This document shows, piece by piece, positions 1 to 11,543 of a stretch of DNA of 64,000 nt. The DNA is from Berghia stephanieae. Its lineage: Eukaryota > Mollusca > Gastropoda > Nudibranchia > Aeolidiidae. Position 1 is the first letter of the stretch, and the number at the start of each line of letters is the position of its first letter. The position numbers and the translations under genes were made by a program. The stretch is taken from contig CM067442.1 in the NCBI GenBank assembly GCA_034508935.3, positions 136,587,024-136,651,023 on the forward strand. The letters run 5' to 3'. The notes beneath the pieces are model-generated. The model did not search any database. It was not told where the DNA came from and saw nothing but the letters and a program-made list of their open reading frames with translations.

Positions 1-1943
1 CACGGGCAAAAAGTTCTCTTGCAAGATCCAGGGTTGATTGGGCCGTTATGATGAAGCCCAGGACAAATTGATTCTTCAGGGTTCTGTGTATTGGCAATCC
101 CGATGGCTCTTGGAGAGACACGAGGTATTTCTGGACATCCTCCAAAAATGGTTGCCATGACTCTACATTCTGGGGACTCAAGGCAGCTTTCGAACCTCTT
201 GCAAACGGATTTTTTGTGTTGAGTATATCAAACAGCCGGTCGATTGTCCGTAGAAAAAGGCACGTTTCCTCAGAGTCCTTGAATTGCTCCAGCTTTAGGT
301 CGTCCCTCAGATGGTCAATAGCTGTGGCCACACTATTGGACAGTGTTTGCGCGGCTATTTTGACTTTCATTTTCACATTTTGAAACTTGATGTGTTTTTT
401 CCGTGATCTTGTTTGCAAGGTACAGACTGTCTTTTTTCTGTAGCAGGTGAAGTTGGACAATGTATTGCCAAGAAATTGCTTTCACTCCGCTGTTCGTGGT
501 TCTCGTCAAGCTTCCTGTGTCCGCCAGTAAGTTTCTGAATAGCTTCAGCATATGGGGAGGGTCACATATCATGTAGACATTTTCATCCTTAAACTGAGGG
601 TGGGGATGTTTGAAGTTGGTCTTCAAAGTCTCCAGATTTATGTCGCAGCCCAGCTCTGTTGCGGCTTTCATGTTGGCCTTCAGACCGTCGGCGACAACAG
701 CTTTTACTATGAGATTGTAGTCTGCTGCTTTTTCCATGGCTTCTTTGATACAAAATGCCAGCTGAGAGGAGTTAATATGGTCCGTCAAAAAATAGGCCAT
801 TGGCACTTTCCATCTCCCTTTCAAACTGACCAGCATGAATACCAGTGCATTCGTAGCCTCCCGACTGTCGACGGGTCCTTGTCCGAAGTCTCTGAATCCG
901 CAGAATCTGTGCTCACTGGGTACCCATGACACGTCCTGCCTTATACTCATTTCGTCTAATATCAACGAGCAGTATTTACTATTGGTCTCCTCAGCTTTTT
1001 TCGACGCAACTTGTAGCATATTGTCCAGGTATCCAGGCGAGCAACTAATTGACGCTTTCCAGTGACGAAGAGTCCGTTGGTGAGGTAGACGCAAAATGGG
1101 CCTCACAAACTCGTATGCCTTCGGAGACAAGAAGTGAAGAGCAAGGGCAAACTTCTTCACCTTAGGAAGGTAAATCCTTTTCTTTGCGTTACCACATCTT
1201 TGAATATGACGAAAAAGGTCCAGAGACATTCCACTAAAAGTTTTTTGTAGAATCGCTTCAGCTTTGGCCTTTATTAACCGTTGATTTTTAAGACCGCTTA
1301 TGATCTCTGTCAATTTTTTGTTACGGGATTTTGATCGCATAATTTTTGTGCGATTGTTTTTGAGTTTTTTCCTTAGCCTTGCCAGTTGGTTTTCTAGTTT
1401 AGTTTGTTCATTTGCATTTGAACAAAAGTACGTGTGGTCTTGAAGAGCGGAATTTAGATTTTCACTGGTTCGAAATGGTCGATTGCTGGTCATAGTTGGG
1501 TTTCTTATTAATTTTCTCCTCTGGATGGCCGTTTTCGGCTGCAAATGTTGTGGATATGTAAAAACGGAAGGAATTGCAGTCTTTTTCAATCGCCACCTTG
1601 TTTTGCTCGCTGTAAAGTCTGTGGCTGTAAAGTGTTTGCTGCAGATTCTAGTGAACCGAGATGGTGTGAATTTCTGTCGTTTAATCGCGACAATCCATTG
1701 TTTTCTCATTGGAGGATTTGAAGGAAAACGGTGGAAGGTAAGATCTTCTTCTCTGTCATTAGAATGAAGTTCGGACCTCTTGGTCTGTCTATTAGAACAA
1801 TTCCAGGCAACACAACATGAGCCTTTCCATTTCTTTTTCTTCAGGCACTGACAAAACAAAACAGAAAAACCCAAAAAACAATTAGCAATTATCAATGCTT
1901 GTTGCGGAATATATTTAAAATCGGGGCCTTTTCGCATCAGCAC
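1..1943 (-). mobile_element. P-element (THAP9-like) transposase, 3' end beyond window
   Basis: Cut-and-paste transposase of the P superfamily. Reading leftwards it shows a THAP zinc finger (CCVAWNC, then FHRFP, then ICSKHF, a C2CH pattern), a basic coiled region (LARLRKKLKNN), and an RNase H-like core with acidic landmarks LILDEMS, VVADGLKAN and MICDPPHMLKL. Homology continues to base 1 in another frame (RTIDRLFDILN, NPFARGSKAAL, FVLGFI), matching the THAP9/P-element C-terminal part, so the gene runs off the left edge. The frame change falls near 395-410 in a run of T on the plus strand, so it is either a one-base inactivation or a sequencing error. The first ~30 residues of the open frame are probably not coding: a good 3' splice site (TTTTGTCAG on the minus strand) precedes base 1847, just before the THAP finger. 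Terminal inverted repeats were not identified. Plain DNA transposon; functional status unknown. Confidence 0.88.
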
Positions 1944-2815
1944 AGTAAGGGGCTTTCGCTTAGGCGGGATTTATAGATAAAAATATAAAATATCATACAC
2001 AAATAAAGAAACAACAACAACAAAAGTTAAATTACATAGGTTATCTAAGACCTAGCTTACCACTATTGCTATTGTGTGGCACGCAGCATGAATCAGACAC
2101 GAAAATGCCGACATGTCTACGATACCTATAATCCCACTTGCATTGCACACTGACTGTTGTTGATGCTAAGACAGAAACGCAGTTCTGCACCATCATTTGC
2201 ATACATTACTCAATGGGTAGGAGGTGCACTGCCCATCGGGATGTATTGCTACAACAAGATCGATGAAATATGATTGGGTTTATCAATTATGTTGGTTGCA
2301 TGCATACCTCCATAGTGTATTTTCGTGATTTTCTACTTTCAGTATATAGATTGACTCAATTAGACTGAGTATTGCTGTCGATGTTATAAGTCAAACTAAG
2401 TTGAAACATTCATAACCGACGAGGCGATACGGTTGTAAACCATACATGCCATTCGAACAATGCGCGGGAGTACTACACGCAGACCCGAGGGTGGAGTCAT
2501 ATAGGCGATAATGGCTGCGCACGCAAAAAGCATCGCATTTTGCCCCGCCGCGCAGTGGAGATTTCCGGTCTATTATTAGTAAGTCAATGATTTTCACCAT
2601 TCATTGTTTGTTGATATCAGCCAGCAGGTGCTAGAACCAAGCCAAAACACCAACCTTTATTTCTTCGAAACCAAGGTATGTAGAACCTTCTACTTTTTTA
2701 GAATATTTCTAACATTCATTTAACCTCAGCACCCCTCTTTATCAATAGAAAATATGATTAAATAGACATGTTTTTGTGGATGTGTGACAGAATCTAGGGG
2801 TTCCCTGATGAGTGG
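1944..2815. other. Flank between P element and pogo/Tigger element, no gene seen
   Basis: AT-rich non-coding DNA containing the 5' flank or 5' end of the P element. No coding homology was recognised on either strand; the short open frame at 2391-2600 lacks recognisable motifs. Confidence 0.4.
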
Positions 2816-5040
2816 CCTGTGCAAAGTTGCCCCTGTGTTTGAAAGCATGTGAAGTGGTGTGTGCAATGTTGCCCCAGGTTAAGATATGTTAATGATTTGT
2901 TTGTTGTTCCCCCTAGGATGATTTGAATGTATATTTTAACCAATTCAATCACCTGTTACGTCATATCTCATTCTACAGAACTTAGTCATCTCATCATTAC
3001 TACTCTCCATCTCAATATTACAGGTATGTTATAGCAGACTACTGGTACATCTGAATCTAATTCTCTGTTTCATCTTTGTATTCCCCTCCAGATCTCAGCA
3101 GTACCTGTATCCCCAAAATGCCGAGAGTACACAAAAGAAAACCCGGAAGCCGGTCATATAAGGACTATAGTGAAGAAGTTCTTATTCAAGCACTCAATGA
3201 CTGCAAACACGACCAAGTTCGAGATGTCGCCAAACGATATAATATACCCTTCAGAACATTGTATAATAAAATCAAAGGTGCTCATAAGAAACAATGTGGA
3301 CGACCAACTATTTTCTCCTTTGAGGAAGAAGAACAGATTGCCGAACACTTGGTCACATGTGCAGACTATGGGATGCCGTTGGACAAGTTTGACATTCGTG
3401 TTATGGTTTCTGTATACCTACAGAAGATCAACAGGACTGTGCCTCAGTTTAAAAACAATATTCCTGGACCTGATTGGATATCATCTTTCATCAAACGACA
3501 TGAAATTCTTACAACGAGAATGTGCCAAAATATAAAGCGAAGCCGGGCTGGCGTTGAACCTGGTGACATTGACAAATATTTTGAGCGGTTGGCAGTCTCA
3601 CTTCAAGACATACATCCTTCTAATATTCTTAATTATGATGAGACCAATTTGGCTGATGAGCCTGGTCTCAAAAAATGCATCTTTCGACGAGGTGTAAAAT
3701 ATCCGGAAAGGATAATAAATCACTCGAAAGGAAACATTACTGTTATGTTTGCTGGTACAGCAGATGGAGAAATACTTCCGCCATATGTCATATACAAGTC
3801 GCAGCATTTGTGGAACTCGTGGTGTGATGGGGGTCCTAAGGGCACTCGTTACAGTCGCACCCGTAGTGGATGGATGGACAGCGAACACTTCGAGGAATGG
3901 TTCAACTCTATTGTTTTACCTTGGGCTCGTCGAAAGGATGGACAAATAGTTGTTATTGGGGACAATCTAAGTTCTCATTTGAGCCCTAAAGTTTTGGACA
4001 TTTGTGGTGAGAGAAACATTCGTTTTGTTCTCCTACCACCAAACAGCACTGACAAATGTCAGCCATTAGATGTATCGTATTTCGGACCGATGAAAAGACA
4101 CTGGCGGAAAATCATGGAGGAGTACAAAATGAAAGAGCCAACAGCAACGTCTCTGGACAAGGCGAAATTCCCATCTCTTCTATGCAAATTGATGAATACA
4201 TTGGGCATGCATGGCCGTGACAACCTCGTGGCTGGATTTCGTGCTTGCGGAATCTATCCTCTAACTCTAAACAAGCAGTTGGTCTTGAAGAAATTTCCGG
4301 AATTTGCAGCCTCTGGGGAACATGATAAAGAAAATCTACACAGAGCTGTGTCCCCAGCAGTACTTGAATATTTGAAACAATTCAAATACACCCCAGGACA
4401 GAGAAGGAAAACAAGCAATGGTGCTCGAAAGCGACTTAACGTTGAGCCCGGAAAGTCTGTTTCTGCAGAAGAATTGATGTCTTCTATGTCAAACTCAAAT
4501 ACTCAGCCCTCTTCCCCTGTCGCCTCAACTTCATCCATGGGCCCTGAAGGATTGTTACATTTACAAGAAAATGATTCTGAACTTGAAGCTCTCAAAGAAT
4601 GCCAACCAGAGAATGATTCCGATACCAGTGCGGAAGATTAGGATGCATCAACATGTGTCTCGACAGAGCAAGATGTAGACTTAGATCTGCTAGTTTCCGA
4701 CAGCAGCGACGAAGAATGGCAACCACCAAAGAAAAGATCCAAAGAATAAAGATTAATTGACTGGCATTTATTGATTATTATGGATTAAAGTTGATTTAAA
4801 CTCAATATTATGACTGTTGTGCAAAGTATCCCCATTTTGAAATTTTTGAAAATATTCAATAAAAAATTCATTACACCTAAAATAACCTATATTTAATCTT
4901 TTTAAGTATGTAGATTTAAACTTTTACCTCCCACCCCTAAGAAAAAAACAAAAAATGCCTGAAATGAATTATTTAAATAGAATTTATTAAATCTCAAAGT
5001 TGAAATTCGTGCAAAGTATCCCCGTTCTACGGTAGTAGCA
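2816..5040 (+). mobile_element. Pogo/Tigger-type DNA transposon (approximate limits)
   Basis: The transposase frame at 3118-4641 sits between short motifs of the type GTGCAAAGTNNCCCC at about 2819, 2862, 4819 and 5010. These look like terminal or subterminal repeats of the element; the exact ends and a TA duplication could not be fixed by eye. A short 5' intron is plausible (CCCCTCCAG just before 3092). Confidence 0.6.
3118..4641 (+). CDS. Pogo/Tigger-like DDE transposase
   Basis: Transposase of the pogo/Tigger branch of Tc1/mariner (related to TIGD and jerky proteins). The preferred start is ATG 3118 (MPRVHKRKPGSR), because the 14 codons before it cross a likely 3' splice site. Order: basic N-terminus; psq-type helix-turn-helix (VRDVAKRYNIPFRTLYNKIKG); CENP-B-like second DNA-binding region (WISSFIKRHEI); DDE catalytic core with NYDETN, VIGDNLSSH and CQPLDVSYFGPMK, giving 35 residues between the second and third Asp. 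The C-terminus is Ser/acidic-rich. The frame is about 507 codons without interruption, so the copy may be young. It stops at TAG 4639-4641, but the same frame reopens at once for 35 more codons and ends in a basic PPKKRSKE tail at 4749, so the stop may be a recent nonsense change. Confidence 0.88.
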   Translation: MPRVHKRKPGSRSYKDYSEEVLIQALNDCKHDQVRDVAKRYNIPFRTLYNKIKGAHKKQCGRPTIFSFEEEEQIAEHLVTCADYGMPLDKFDIRVMVSVYLQKINRTVPQFKNNIPGPDWISSFIKRHEILTTRMCQNIKRSRAGVEPGDIDKYFERLAVSLQDIHPSNILNYDETNLADEPGLKKCIFRRGVKYPERIINHSKGNITVMFAGTADGEILPPYVIYKSQHLWNSWCDGGPKGTRYSRTRSGWMDSEHFEEWFNSIVLPWARRKDGQIVVIGDNLSSHLSPKVLDICGERNIRFVLLPPNSTDKCQPLDVSYFGPMKRHWRKIMEEYKMKEPTATSLDKAKFPSLLCKLMNTLGMHGRDNLVAGFRACGIYPLTLNKQLVLKKFPEFAASGEHDKENLHRAVSPAVLEYLKQFKYTPGQRRKTSNGARKRLNVEPGKSVSAEELMSSMSNSNTQPSSPVASTSSMGPEGLLHLQENDSELEALKECQPENDSDTSAED

Positions 5041-5049
5041 AGGGGCCCT

Positions 5050-5190
5050 CTTGGCTGAGGTGACAGAGCTACCCAATCACCGCTGGGTGGATATCCGGGG
5101 AGGGGGATCAGAATTATATATTGACTTCACATGAAATCGATCTTTGTTCCTTTGCGGGTGAGGTGAGTGCTCAACCAGCTGAGACTCCCC
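5050..5190 (-). repeat. SINE2 (tRNA-derived) fragment
   Basis: Matches the tRNA-like SINE2 family seen at 46018-46276: CTACCCAATCACCGCTGGGTGG, and towards the right end the head with GCTGAGACTCCCC reading on the minus strand. Degraded. Confidence 0.55.
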
Positions 5191-5198
5191 ATCTAAAT

Positions 5199-5385
5199 GT
5201 GCGGCTATGTGGTCTTGTGGTATGACACTCGCTTTCGGATCGGAAGGTCCTCAATCCGGGCCTCGCTCAACGCATAGTTGAGTACTTTACTCACGTTCTC
5301 TCGCCGTACTCAGGTATAAAACGAGTACCTGGCCGTTAACAGCGTTGTCTCTGTCGGAAAAAAAATGAAATATCGCCTAACAGGT
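5199..5385 (+). repeat. SINE1 (tRNA-derived) head half
   Basis: Starts with the tRNA-like head GCGGCTATGTGGTCTTGTGG (A box), followed by a decayed B box and the SINE1 body ending near CGCCTAACAG. The tail half is missing here, replaced by unrelated DNA. Confidence 0.7.
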
Positions 5386-6084
5386 CCAGACCTAAACGCC
5401 TTCAAGAGGCAATTTGACAGCCTCTGTCTAAACTACAGATTCAGCTTGATTGAGCCCTCCATCAAACTGAGATAACTGCAAAGAATTATCCATACTCTAG
5501 ATCAGCAAAGGCACTGAAAGCCTAATTCGCTGGACACTCTATACTAAAAGGGGTCATGTCTCGTCCAACATGTTAATGTTAATGTTGGCCTATGTCAGAA
5601 TGTGGGTATTCTGTAACAAAGCTTAAAGACCGGGGAACCTGTGTCTGTATGTACAACAACTACTACTATTACTACTACTGCTACTACAACTACAACTGCT
5701 ACTACTACAACTACAACTACAACTACACTGCTGCTACTACTAATACTAATACTAATACTGGGTGGGGTTCCTTCACCAAGTAAGACCCAAGTCTAAACAC
5801 AAGACCAATATCAAAGTTTCAGACCCAAGCACATGATTCAAGTCTAAACACAAGACCAACATCAACGCCTTAGACCGAAGCACAGGATCCAAGTCTTATA
5901 CACAGGAGCACGCTCTCAAACACAAGCACAGGATCCAAGTCTTATAAACAGACCCAGGAGCACGTTCTCCGACACAAGCACAGGATCCTCACAGTCAAAG
6001 ACACACAACCCTCGCCCTTGGACACGAGGCACAAGATCCCTGCAATCAGAAACAAGCGCAAGATCAGTGGTAAAGGATCCGTAC
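5386..6084. repeat. Simple triplet tract and degenerate ~45-60 bp minisatellite
   Basis: From 5650 to 5760 there is a compound (ACT/ACA)n tract. From about 5775 to 6060, imperfect tandem units recur with the core CACAAGCACAGGATCCAAGT. The open frames across it are repeat artefacts. Confidence 0.6.
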
Positions 6085-6285
6085 TAAGAGAAATAATTTC
6101 TTTCCTCACATTCTCTCAACATACTCAGGTGTAAAATATGTACCCGGTCGGTAACAGAGTTGTCTTTGTCGAAAAAAAATATATCTAAATTACAATATCT
6201 TCATACAGGCATCATATCTCGTCCTAAATGTTCAGTGCTGCTGTTGGCTTGGGACATCTTGTAAAGCGCTTTGTGCAAAATTAAT
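6085..6285 (+). repeat. SINE1 tail half
   Basis: Contains the SINE1 body (CTCAGGTGTAAAA) and the 3' tail motif TTGTAAAGCGCTTTG. Highly diverged. Confidence 0.55.
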
Positions 6286-6524
6286 TGAATATGGCACTGT
6301 GTAATATTAAAATAAAAGCTGATTTGTTTTGTGATTTTTTTTATTTTTTTTTTGCTTATTTTTGTTTTTTTTGTGTGTTTTTTAGGTTTTTTTTTTTTTT
6401 ATTTTTTTTTTTGGGGGGGGGAAGGGGGAGTTGTTTATTGCCATTTGTTTTGTTCTTTATTTTTTGTTGGGTTTTTTTGGTACGTTTTCTTTCTTAAACA
6501 AATAAATAATCAAAAACATTTTTG

Positions 6525-6820
6525 GGGAGGAGTTAGGGGGTCACGGCGCTTGCAAGACATTTAGGTCATATCGGTTCCATTAAAAAGGGAGGAATACGGG
6601 ATGGTAAAATAATGCTAGATTTACAATTAAAAGAACACAAAGAAAAGTAAGACAAATGAGAAAGATTGAAAAAGGGAACAGACTTACATTCCAAGACAAC
6701 ACTATCAGTGCAGTGTTCTTATTTTGGGATCACATTGTTCTTGTTTTTAAGGGTTTTACGGCGCTTGCAACACATTTAGGCCATATCAGCGCTAGTAAAA
6801 AGGAAGAAAACTGGCCAGTT
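6525..6820 (-). repeat. Family R repeat, partial copies
   Basis: Two truncated copies of the ~540 bp family R, recognisable by GGCGCTTGCAA(G/C)ACATTTAGG and AAAAAGGAAGAAAA. They lie next to a T-rich tract (6330-6410). Confidence 0.6.
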
Positions 6821-6871
6821 TTTGTTTTTTTTTTTTTGTTTTTTTTTTTAAGGGTTTTTGTTTGTTTTTTT

Positions 6872-7430
6872 GTTTTTAAGGGTTTTACGGCGCTTGCAAC
6901 ACATTAAGGTCATATCAGTGCCAGTAAAAAGGAAGAAAATGGGATAGTAAAAAGATTTAGAATTATAATTAAAGCACCCAAGAAAAGGTAAGACAAAGGG
7001 GAATTGGTTCAAATAGGAAACAGATGTAGATTCCAAGAGCACACTATCAAAGTACTTAGTTTGAGATCACCTAAAAGTCTCATCCAGACACAAGCACAAA
7101 ATCCAACAAAGAGGAACACACTCAAATGCTTACATTATACATTCAAAATAAAAATAATAATACATAACAGAGAGATGATTTACAAGGAAAAAAATATCAT
7201 CTCCCAAAACAATAACTATGCATTTGACTGTTTCCCTCCCAGCTAGGACTCCGGCCAGAGCCAGGACAAAACCAAGTACTTGTAATCTCATTCCAAGACA
7301 AAGACAGAAAGCATGTTGGAAAACAGATATAAGGGGATAGAAGACACAGTATGTACCGGTCAGGATCTCCACCCAGACATTGGGGGTTAGAAGATATAGC
7401 AACGACCTCCCTGCCCACTATGGGAGGTCA
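6872..7430 (-). repeat. Family R repeat, near full length
   Basis: The tail (TTTTTAAGGGTTTTACGGCG) is at the left and the other end (CTGCCCACTATGGGAGGTCA) is at the right, so on its own strand it begins with a TGGGAGG-type head and ends in an A-rich (AAAAAC)n tail. No coding content or pol III boxes were recognised. Confidence 0.8.
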
Positions 7431-7687
7431 TGTTATTGTAATAAATAAACAAACAACTGATATATTACAAAAGGATTTAAATTAAAATACGTGTACATAA
7501 TTTTTATTGCAATAGACATAAAAATGCATTGGTCAATATCCAGTGTTGGAAACATAATAAAGTAATTAAGCATTACATTATAAAACAACAAAGCCAAAAG
7601 CACAGCAAGTACGGGCGCCCATCATCTCAAACTATTATCATGTCAGAGTGAACTTGATTCTGAAGACTGAATAGAGTAAAAAAAACT

Positions 7688-7976
7688 TGAGCTTTTATAT
7701 AACGCAATATACCACATGCTCAAAGCGCTTTACAGGGGATCCCTAGCCAATAGCAACACTTAGCATGTAGGACAGGACATGACGCCTGTTACGCGATATT
7801 AATTTTTTTTTTTTTCGAGGGAGACAACTCTATTAATGACCAGGTACTCATATTACACCTGAGTACAGTAAGAGAATGAGTAAAGAGCCTTTTCCAAGGA
7901 CTCAACTCTGCACTGCTCTGAGTGGGACTCAAACCCACGACCTTCCAATCCGAAGGTGAGACCACAAGGTGGCACA
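7688..7976 (-). repeat. SINE1 copy
   Basis: tRNA-derived SINE: tail TGAGCTTTTATATAACGCAA at the left, tRNA-like head with degraded B box at the right (TGCCACCTTGTGGTCTCACC on the minus strand). Confidence 0.8.
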
Positions 7977-8095
7977 AAGACGTAAAACTTTAATCCACTT
8001 TATATGTTTCACTGAATGTGTATCTACACTGGAATCCTGATTATTATTTTTTTAAGTGACCGATCAAGAGAGCAAGAGAGAGAGAGAGAGATGTT

Positions 8096-8280
8096 TTATG
8101 TTTTTAAGGGTTTTAACACGCATGTGGCAAATTTAGATCATTTCAGAATCAGTAAAAAGGAAAAAAATAGGATAGTCAAAAATTATGGATTTACAATCGA
8201 AAGCACAAGAGAAAATGTAAGACAATGGGGGAGGGTTCAAATAGGGAACAGATGTAGATTTCAAGAGCAAACTATCAGTT
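8096..8280 (-). repeat. Family R repeat, tail fragment
   Basis: Begins TTTTTAAGGGTTTTAACACG and continues through the AGTAAAAAGGAAAAAAAT region before losing similarity. It follows a (GA)n tract at 8068-8090. Confidence 0.55.
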
Positions 8281-8675
8281 TCAGATTTTTGTCATTTTCA
8301 GTTTGTTGAATTCATGTATACATAAAATAAGGAAGGAATTACTTTCCACTCAGCATGGGCAAGCATAATCATAATACATGTACACTACAGTCTGCTTAAG
8401 ATAAACGGCGTAAAGATGAACTTTTATCTTAAAACAAACTCTGAGGATGGTCCGGATTTTTCTCCTCTATATCATTAGTAATTGAAAACATTTAAGATAA
8501 ACTCAATCCGTGAGCTGGTCTGGATAAGAAATAAATAACAATGTGAAATTGAACATAAGCTTTAATATAATATACGAAAACAGATAAAATGGATGTTTCG
8601 GATTTCCCCTTTATCAACAAAACAGGATGAATGAAACACTACAGACGAATGAGAGTGGTAGTGGCGTTGTATGTT
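8281..8675. other. Non-coding AT-rich DNA
   Basis: No coding homology. The segment at 8385-8550 (TACAGTCTGCTTAAGATAAA and similar) could be a decayed pogo-type MITE end, but a matching opposite end was not found. Confidence 0.3.
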
Positions 8676-9215
8676 TGTTTTTGTTTTTAAGTGTTTTACA
8701 GCGCTTGCTACACATTAAGGTCATATCAGCACCAGTAAAAAGGAGGAAAATGGAAGAGTAAAATGTTCTAGAATTACAATTAAAGCACCCAAGAAAAGGT
8801 AAGACAAAGGGGAATTGGTTCAAATAGGAAACAGATGTATATTCCTGAGCACACTATCAAAGTACTTAGTTTGAGATCACCTAAAAGACTCATCCAGACA
8901 CAAGTACAGGTCCCAACTAAGAGGAACACACTCAAATGTTTACAAATCTTATATGATATGTAAATAAAACAAAACCATAGTGCATAACAGAGAGATGATT
9001 TAGAAGGAAAAAAAAAATCATCTCCCAAAACTCTAACTATACATTTGACCGTTTCCCTCCCAGCTAAGGTATCCGGCCAGGGCCTGGACATAACCAAGTG
9101 ATCTCATTCCAAGACAAAGACAGAAAGCAATGTTGGAAAGCAGATATAGTGGATAGAAAACAAAGTCAGTGCCTCCATGTCCACTATGGAAGTCAGGAAC
9201 CCCACCCAGAAGTGG
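8676..9215 (-). repeat. Family R repeat, near full length
   Basis: Same order of landmarks as 6872-7430: TTTTTAAGTGTTTTACAGCG, AAAGCACCCAAGAAAAGG, GAGAGATGATTTA, CGTTTCCCTCCCAGCTAAGG, AGGAACCCCACCCAG. Confidence 0.8.
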
Positions 9216-9379
9216 CGTTGTTCATGATAATGATAATGATAGCCTTATCTCTCAATCATCCCCCCCCCCCCTCCCCCACTCCCAAAAAAAAAAAAAACCA
9301 AAAACAATTCATCTCTTATATTTTTGTCTCCTCATCATGCAAAACAATCCAGAAACTTTTGTTTTGTTTTGTGTTTTGA

Positions 9380-9445
9380 TTTTTGTTTTTTAAGTGCCTT
9401 ACCGCACTTGCGAATATTTAGGTCATCTCAGTACCAGTTGTATTG
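9380..9445 (-). repeat. Family R tail remnant
   Basis: TTTTTAAGTGCCTTACCGCA followed by a diverged match to the family R tail; truncated after about 65 bp. Confidence 0.45.
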
Positions 9446-9639
9446 CTGAAGGGTTGCTCCCCTTGAGTTTTGTATAAGACTAACTTTTTTTCTAGTCCAG
9501 AGTTCATAGTAAGCGGACAGCAGTGAGTGCATTAATGACTCAACCTAAATAAACAATAAGTAACAGGCTTTGATAGTTAATTTATTTAAGAGCTTTACAA
9601 AGCTTGAGCAGTAAAAATAAATCTAAAGGTAAAATTTAA

Positions 9640-10135
9640 ATGACAACACTGTCATACTCTGGTAAACATGATTTAAAATTTTGGCTGGAAAAACTCGTCC
9701 TTCAAATATCGATCAATTAAAAGGACCATCATCTCTGCAAAAATTCTCAAACCTGGGACTTCATGGTCTTGAGTTTAAGAGTTGTTGCCGACATGGTCCT
9801 TTTCTTTTTTTTTCCCGTGATTTTATTTAATCAATCTATTAAACAATTCATCTCATTAAATAAATATTAAGATAATTTTGCATTATTCTTATTATCATTA
9901 TTGTTATTATTATTATTATCCTTTGCTTTGCTTTATTATTGATTTTACTTACTTGATTTGTTGATTGGAAATATTATATTCATGTTTGAATTTGAGTTAT
10001 ATTGGCAATTGGCTAAAAATATACCGTTGAATTGAATTGAATTTTAATCAGTCGAAAGTTTAAGGATGAGTTTTCCAGCCAAATTTTAAATCAGGTTATT
10101 TTTTAGAGTATGACAGAACAGAGACATCTTCTCTT
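9640..10135. repeat. Imperfect inverted-repeat element
   Basis: Arms of roughly 85-100 bp at 9640-9740 and 10040-10135 are inverted copies (TTTTGGCTGGAAAAACTCGT against ATGAGTTTTCCAGCCAAA; TGTCATACTCT against AGAGTATGACAG). The spacer is AT-rich with an (ATT)n tract. No transposase. MITE-like. Confidence 0.5.
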
Positions 10136-10655
10136 ACAAGCACTCCAGAGAAAGGAAGACAAGAAGGAACGTTCAAGTATAGAGCAGGTGTAGATCTGAA
10201 TGAATTATTAATGTCTGTAAATTCAGCTCAATGCTTTTCAATTGGGGATTTTGTAAACCTGAGAGTGTACAAAATATTTAAAACAGTGTACCACTATGAT
10301 TGGGTATACTGTTGGTATATACAACATAAAGGTATAAAACAATATAGTCACTCTATAGAAGCAAGTTCATATAATATGTAATGGATACACCGTGAGTGGA
10401 TTTTGATATCATATTTATTACCCCAAAACAATGTCTTCATCGGACAGCATGGATCTAAACTTCAGTAACGATGAAGGATTGTTTATCCATTTCCCCAGTT
10501 CCACATCATCTCAGCTATACATATTCTGGTTTCATTGAAACCACTCATTTAATCCAACATTTGTCCACAAGAAAAAAAAATCTTTAGCTAGAAGTCATCT
10601 TTTTTAAAAAGTAGAAAATGATAAAAACAGAAGTTAACAACAGCATTGTCTGTTT
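10136..10655. other. Non-coding DNA with one ~75 bp segment repeated downstream
   Basis: The 10490-10565 segment (TTCCACATCATCTCAGCTAT) recurs at 11180-11255, on either side of the family R copy at 10658-11180. No coding signal. Confidence 0.4.
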
Positions 10656-10657
10656 TT

Positions 10658-11180
10658 GTTTTTAAGGGTTTTACGGCGCCAGCAACACATTAAGGTCATA
10701 TCAGCGCCAATAAAAAGGACAAAAATGGGATAGTAAAAAGTTCTAGAATTACAATTAAAGCACCCAAGAAAAAGTAAGACAAAGGGGAATTGGCTCAAAT
10801 AGGAAACAGGTGTAGATTCCAAGAGCACACTATCAAAGTACTTAGTTTCAGATCACCTAAAAGTCACATCCGGAACAAGCTCAGGTCCCCACTAAGAGAA
10901 ATACACTCAAATGTTGACAAATCATATATAATATGTAAACTAAACATAATACAGTACATAACAGAGAGGCGATTTACAAGGAAAAAATATCTCATCTCCC
11001 AAAACTATCTATATATTTGACTGTTTCACTCTCAGCAAGGGCATCCAGCCAGGCCAAGACAAAACCAAGTACTCTCATTCCAAGACAAAGACATAAAGCA
11101 AGTTGGAAAACAGATATAGGGGATAGAAGACACAGAAGTACCTCCCTGTCCATTATAGGAGGTCAGGAACCCCACTCAGC
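10658..11180 (-). repeat. Family R repeat, near full length
   Basis: TTTTTAAGGGTTTTACGGCG at the left to AGGAACCCCACTCAG at the right. The flanking ~75 bp duplicated segment suggests duplication or unequal exchange around the insertion. Confidence 0.75.
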
Positions 11181-11508
11181 TTTTCCCAATTCCACATCAC
11201 CTCAGCTATAAATATTCTGGTTTCATTGAAATCACTCATCATTTAACCCAACAAGTAGCTATAAATATTAAATCAACGCATCTTTACTGGTGCATTTATT
11301 TTTCCCCCGTTAAGATCAATGCAATTTTAATGTAATGTGACCACTGGGCTATACAAGTTTTTAAGTAAAAGTTGAAAATGTGTACAATTTATATATATTA
11401 AAAACAGAATAGAAGCAGGAAAAAAAAAAGGCTCAAGCTCTTTTAAGAGCTGGAATTCAAAAGTGAGAAATGTTAGGCATGACAGTGTGTGTCATGGAAT
11501 CCCCCCTT

Positions 11509-11543
<35 letters not shown>

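Noticed and set aside
552-1767. Plus-strand open frames over the P-element transposase
   Set aside because: Shadows of the minus-strand transposase.
2805-2850. CTGATGA near 2808 as a hammerhead core
   Set aside because: No stem II/GAAA/GTC arrangement follows.
6285-6564. Phe-rich frames
   Set aside because: Translation of a T-rich low-complexity tract.
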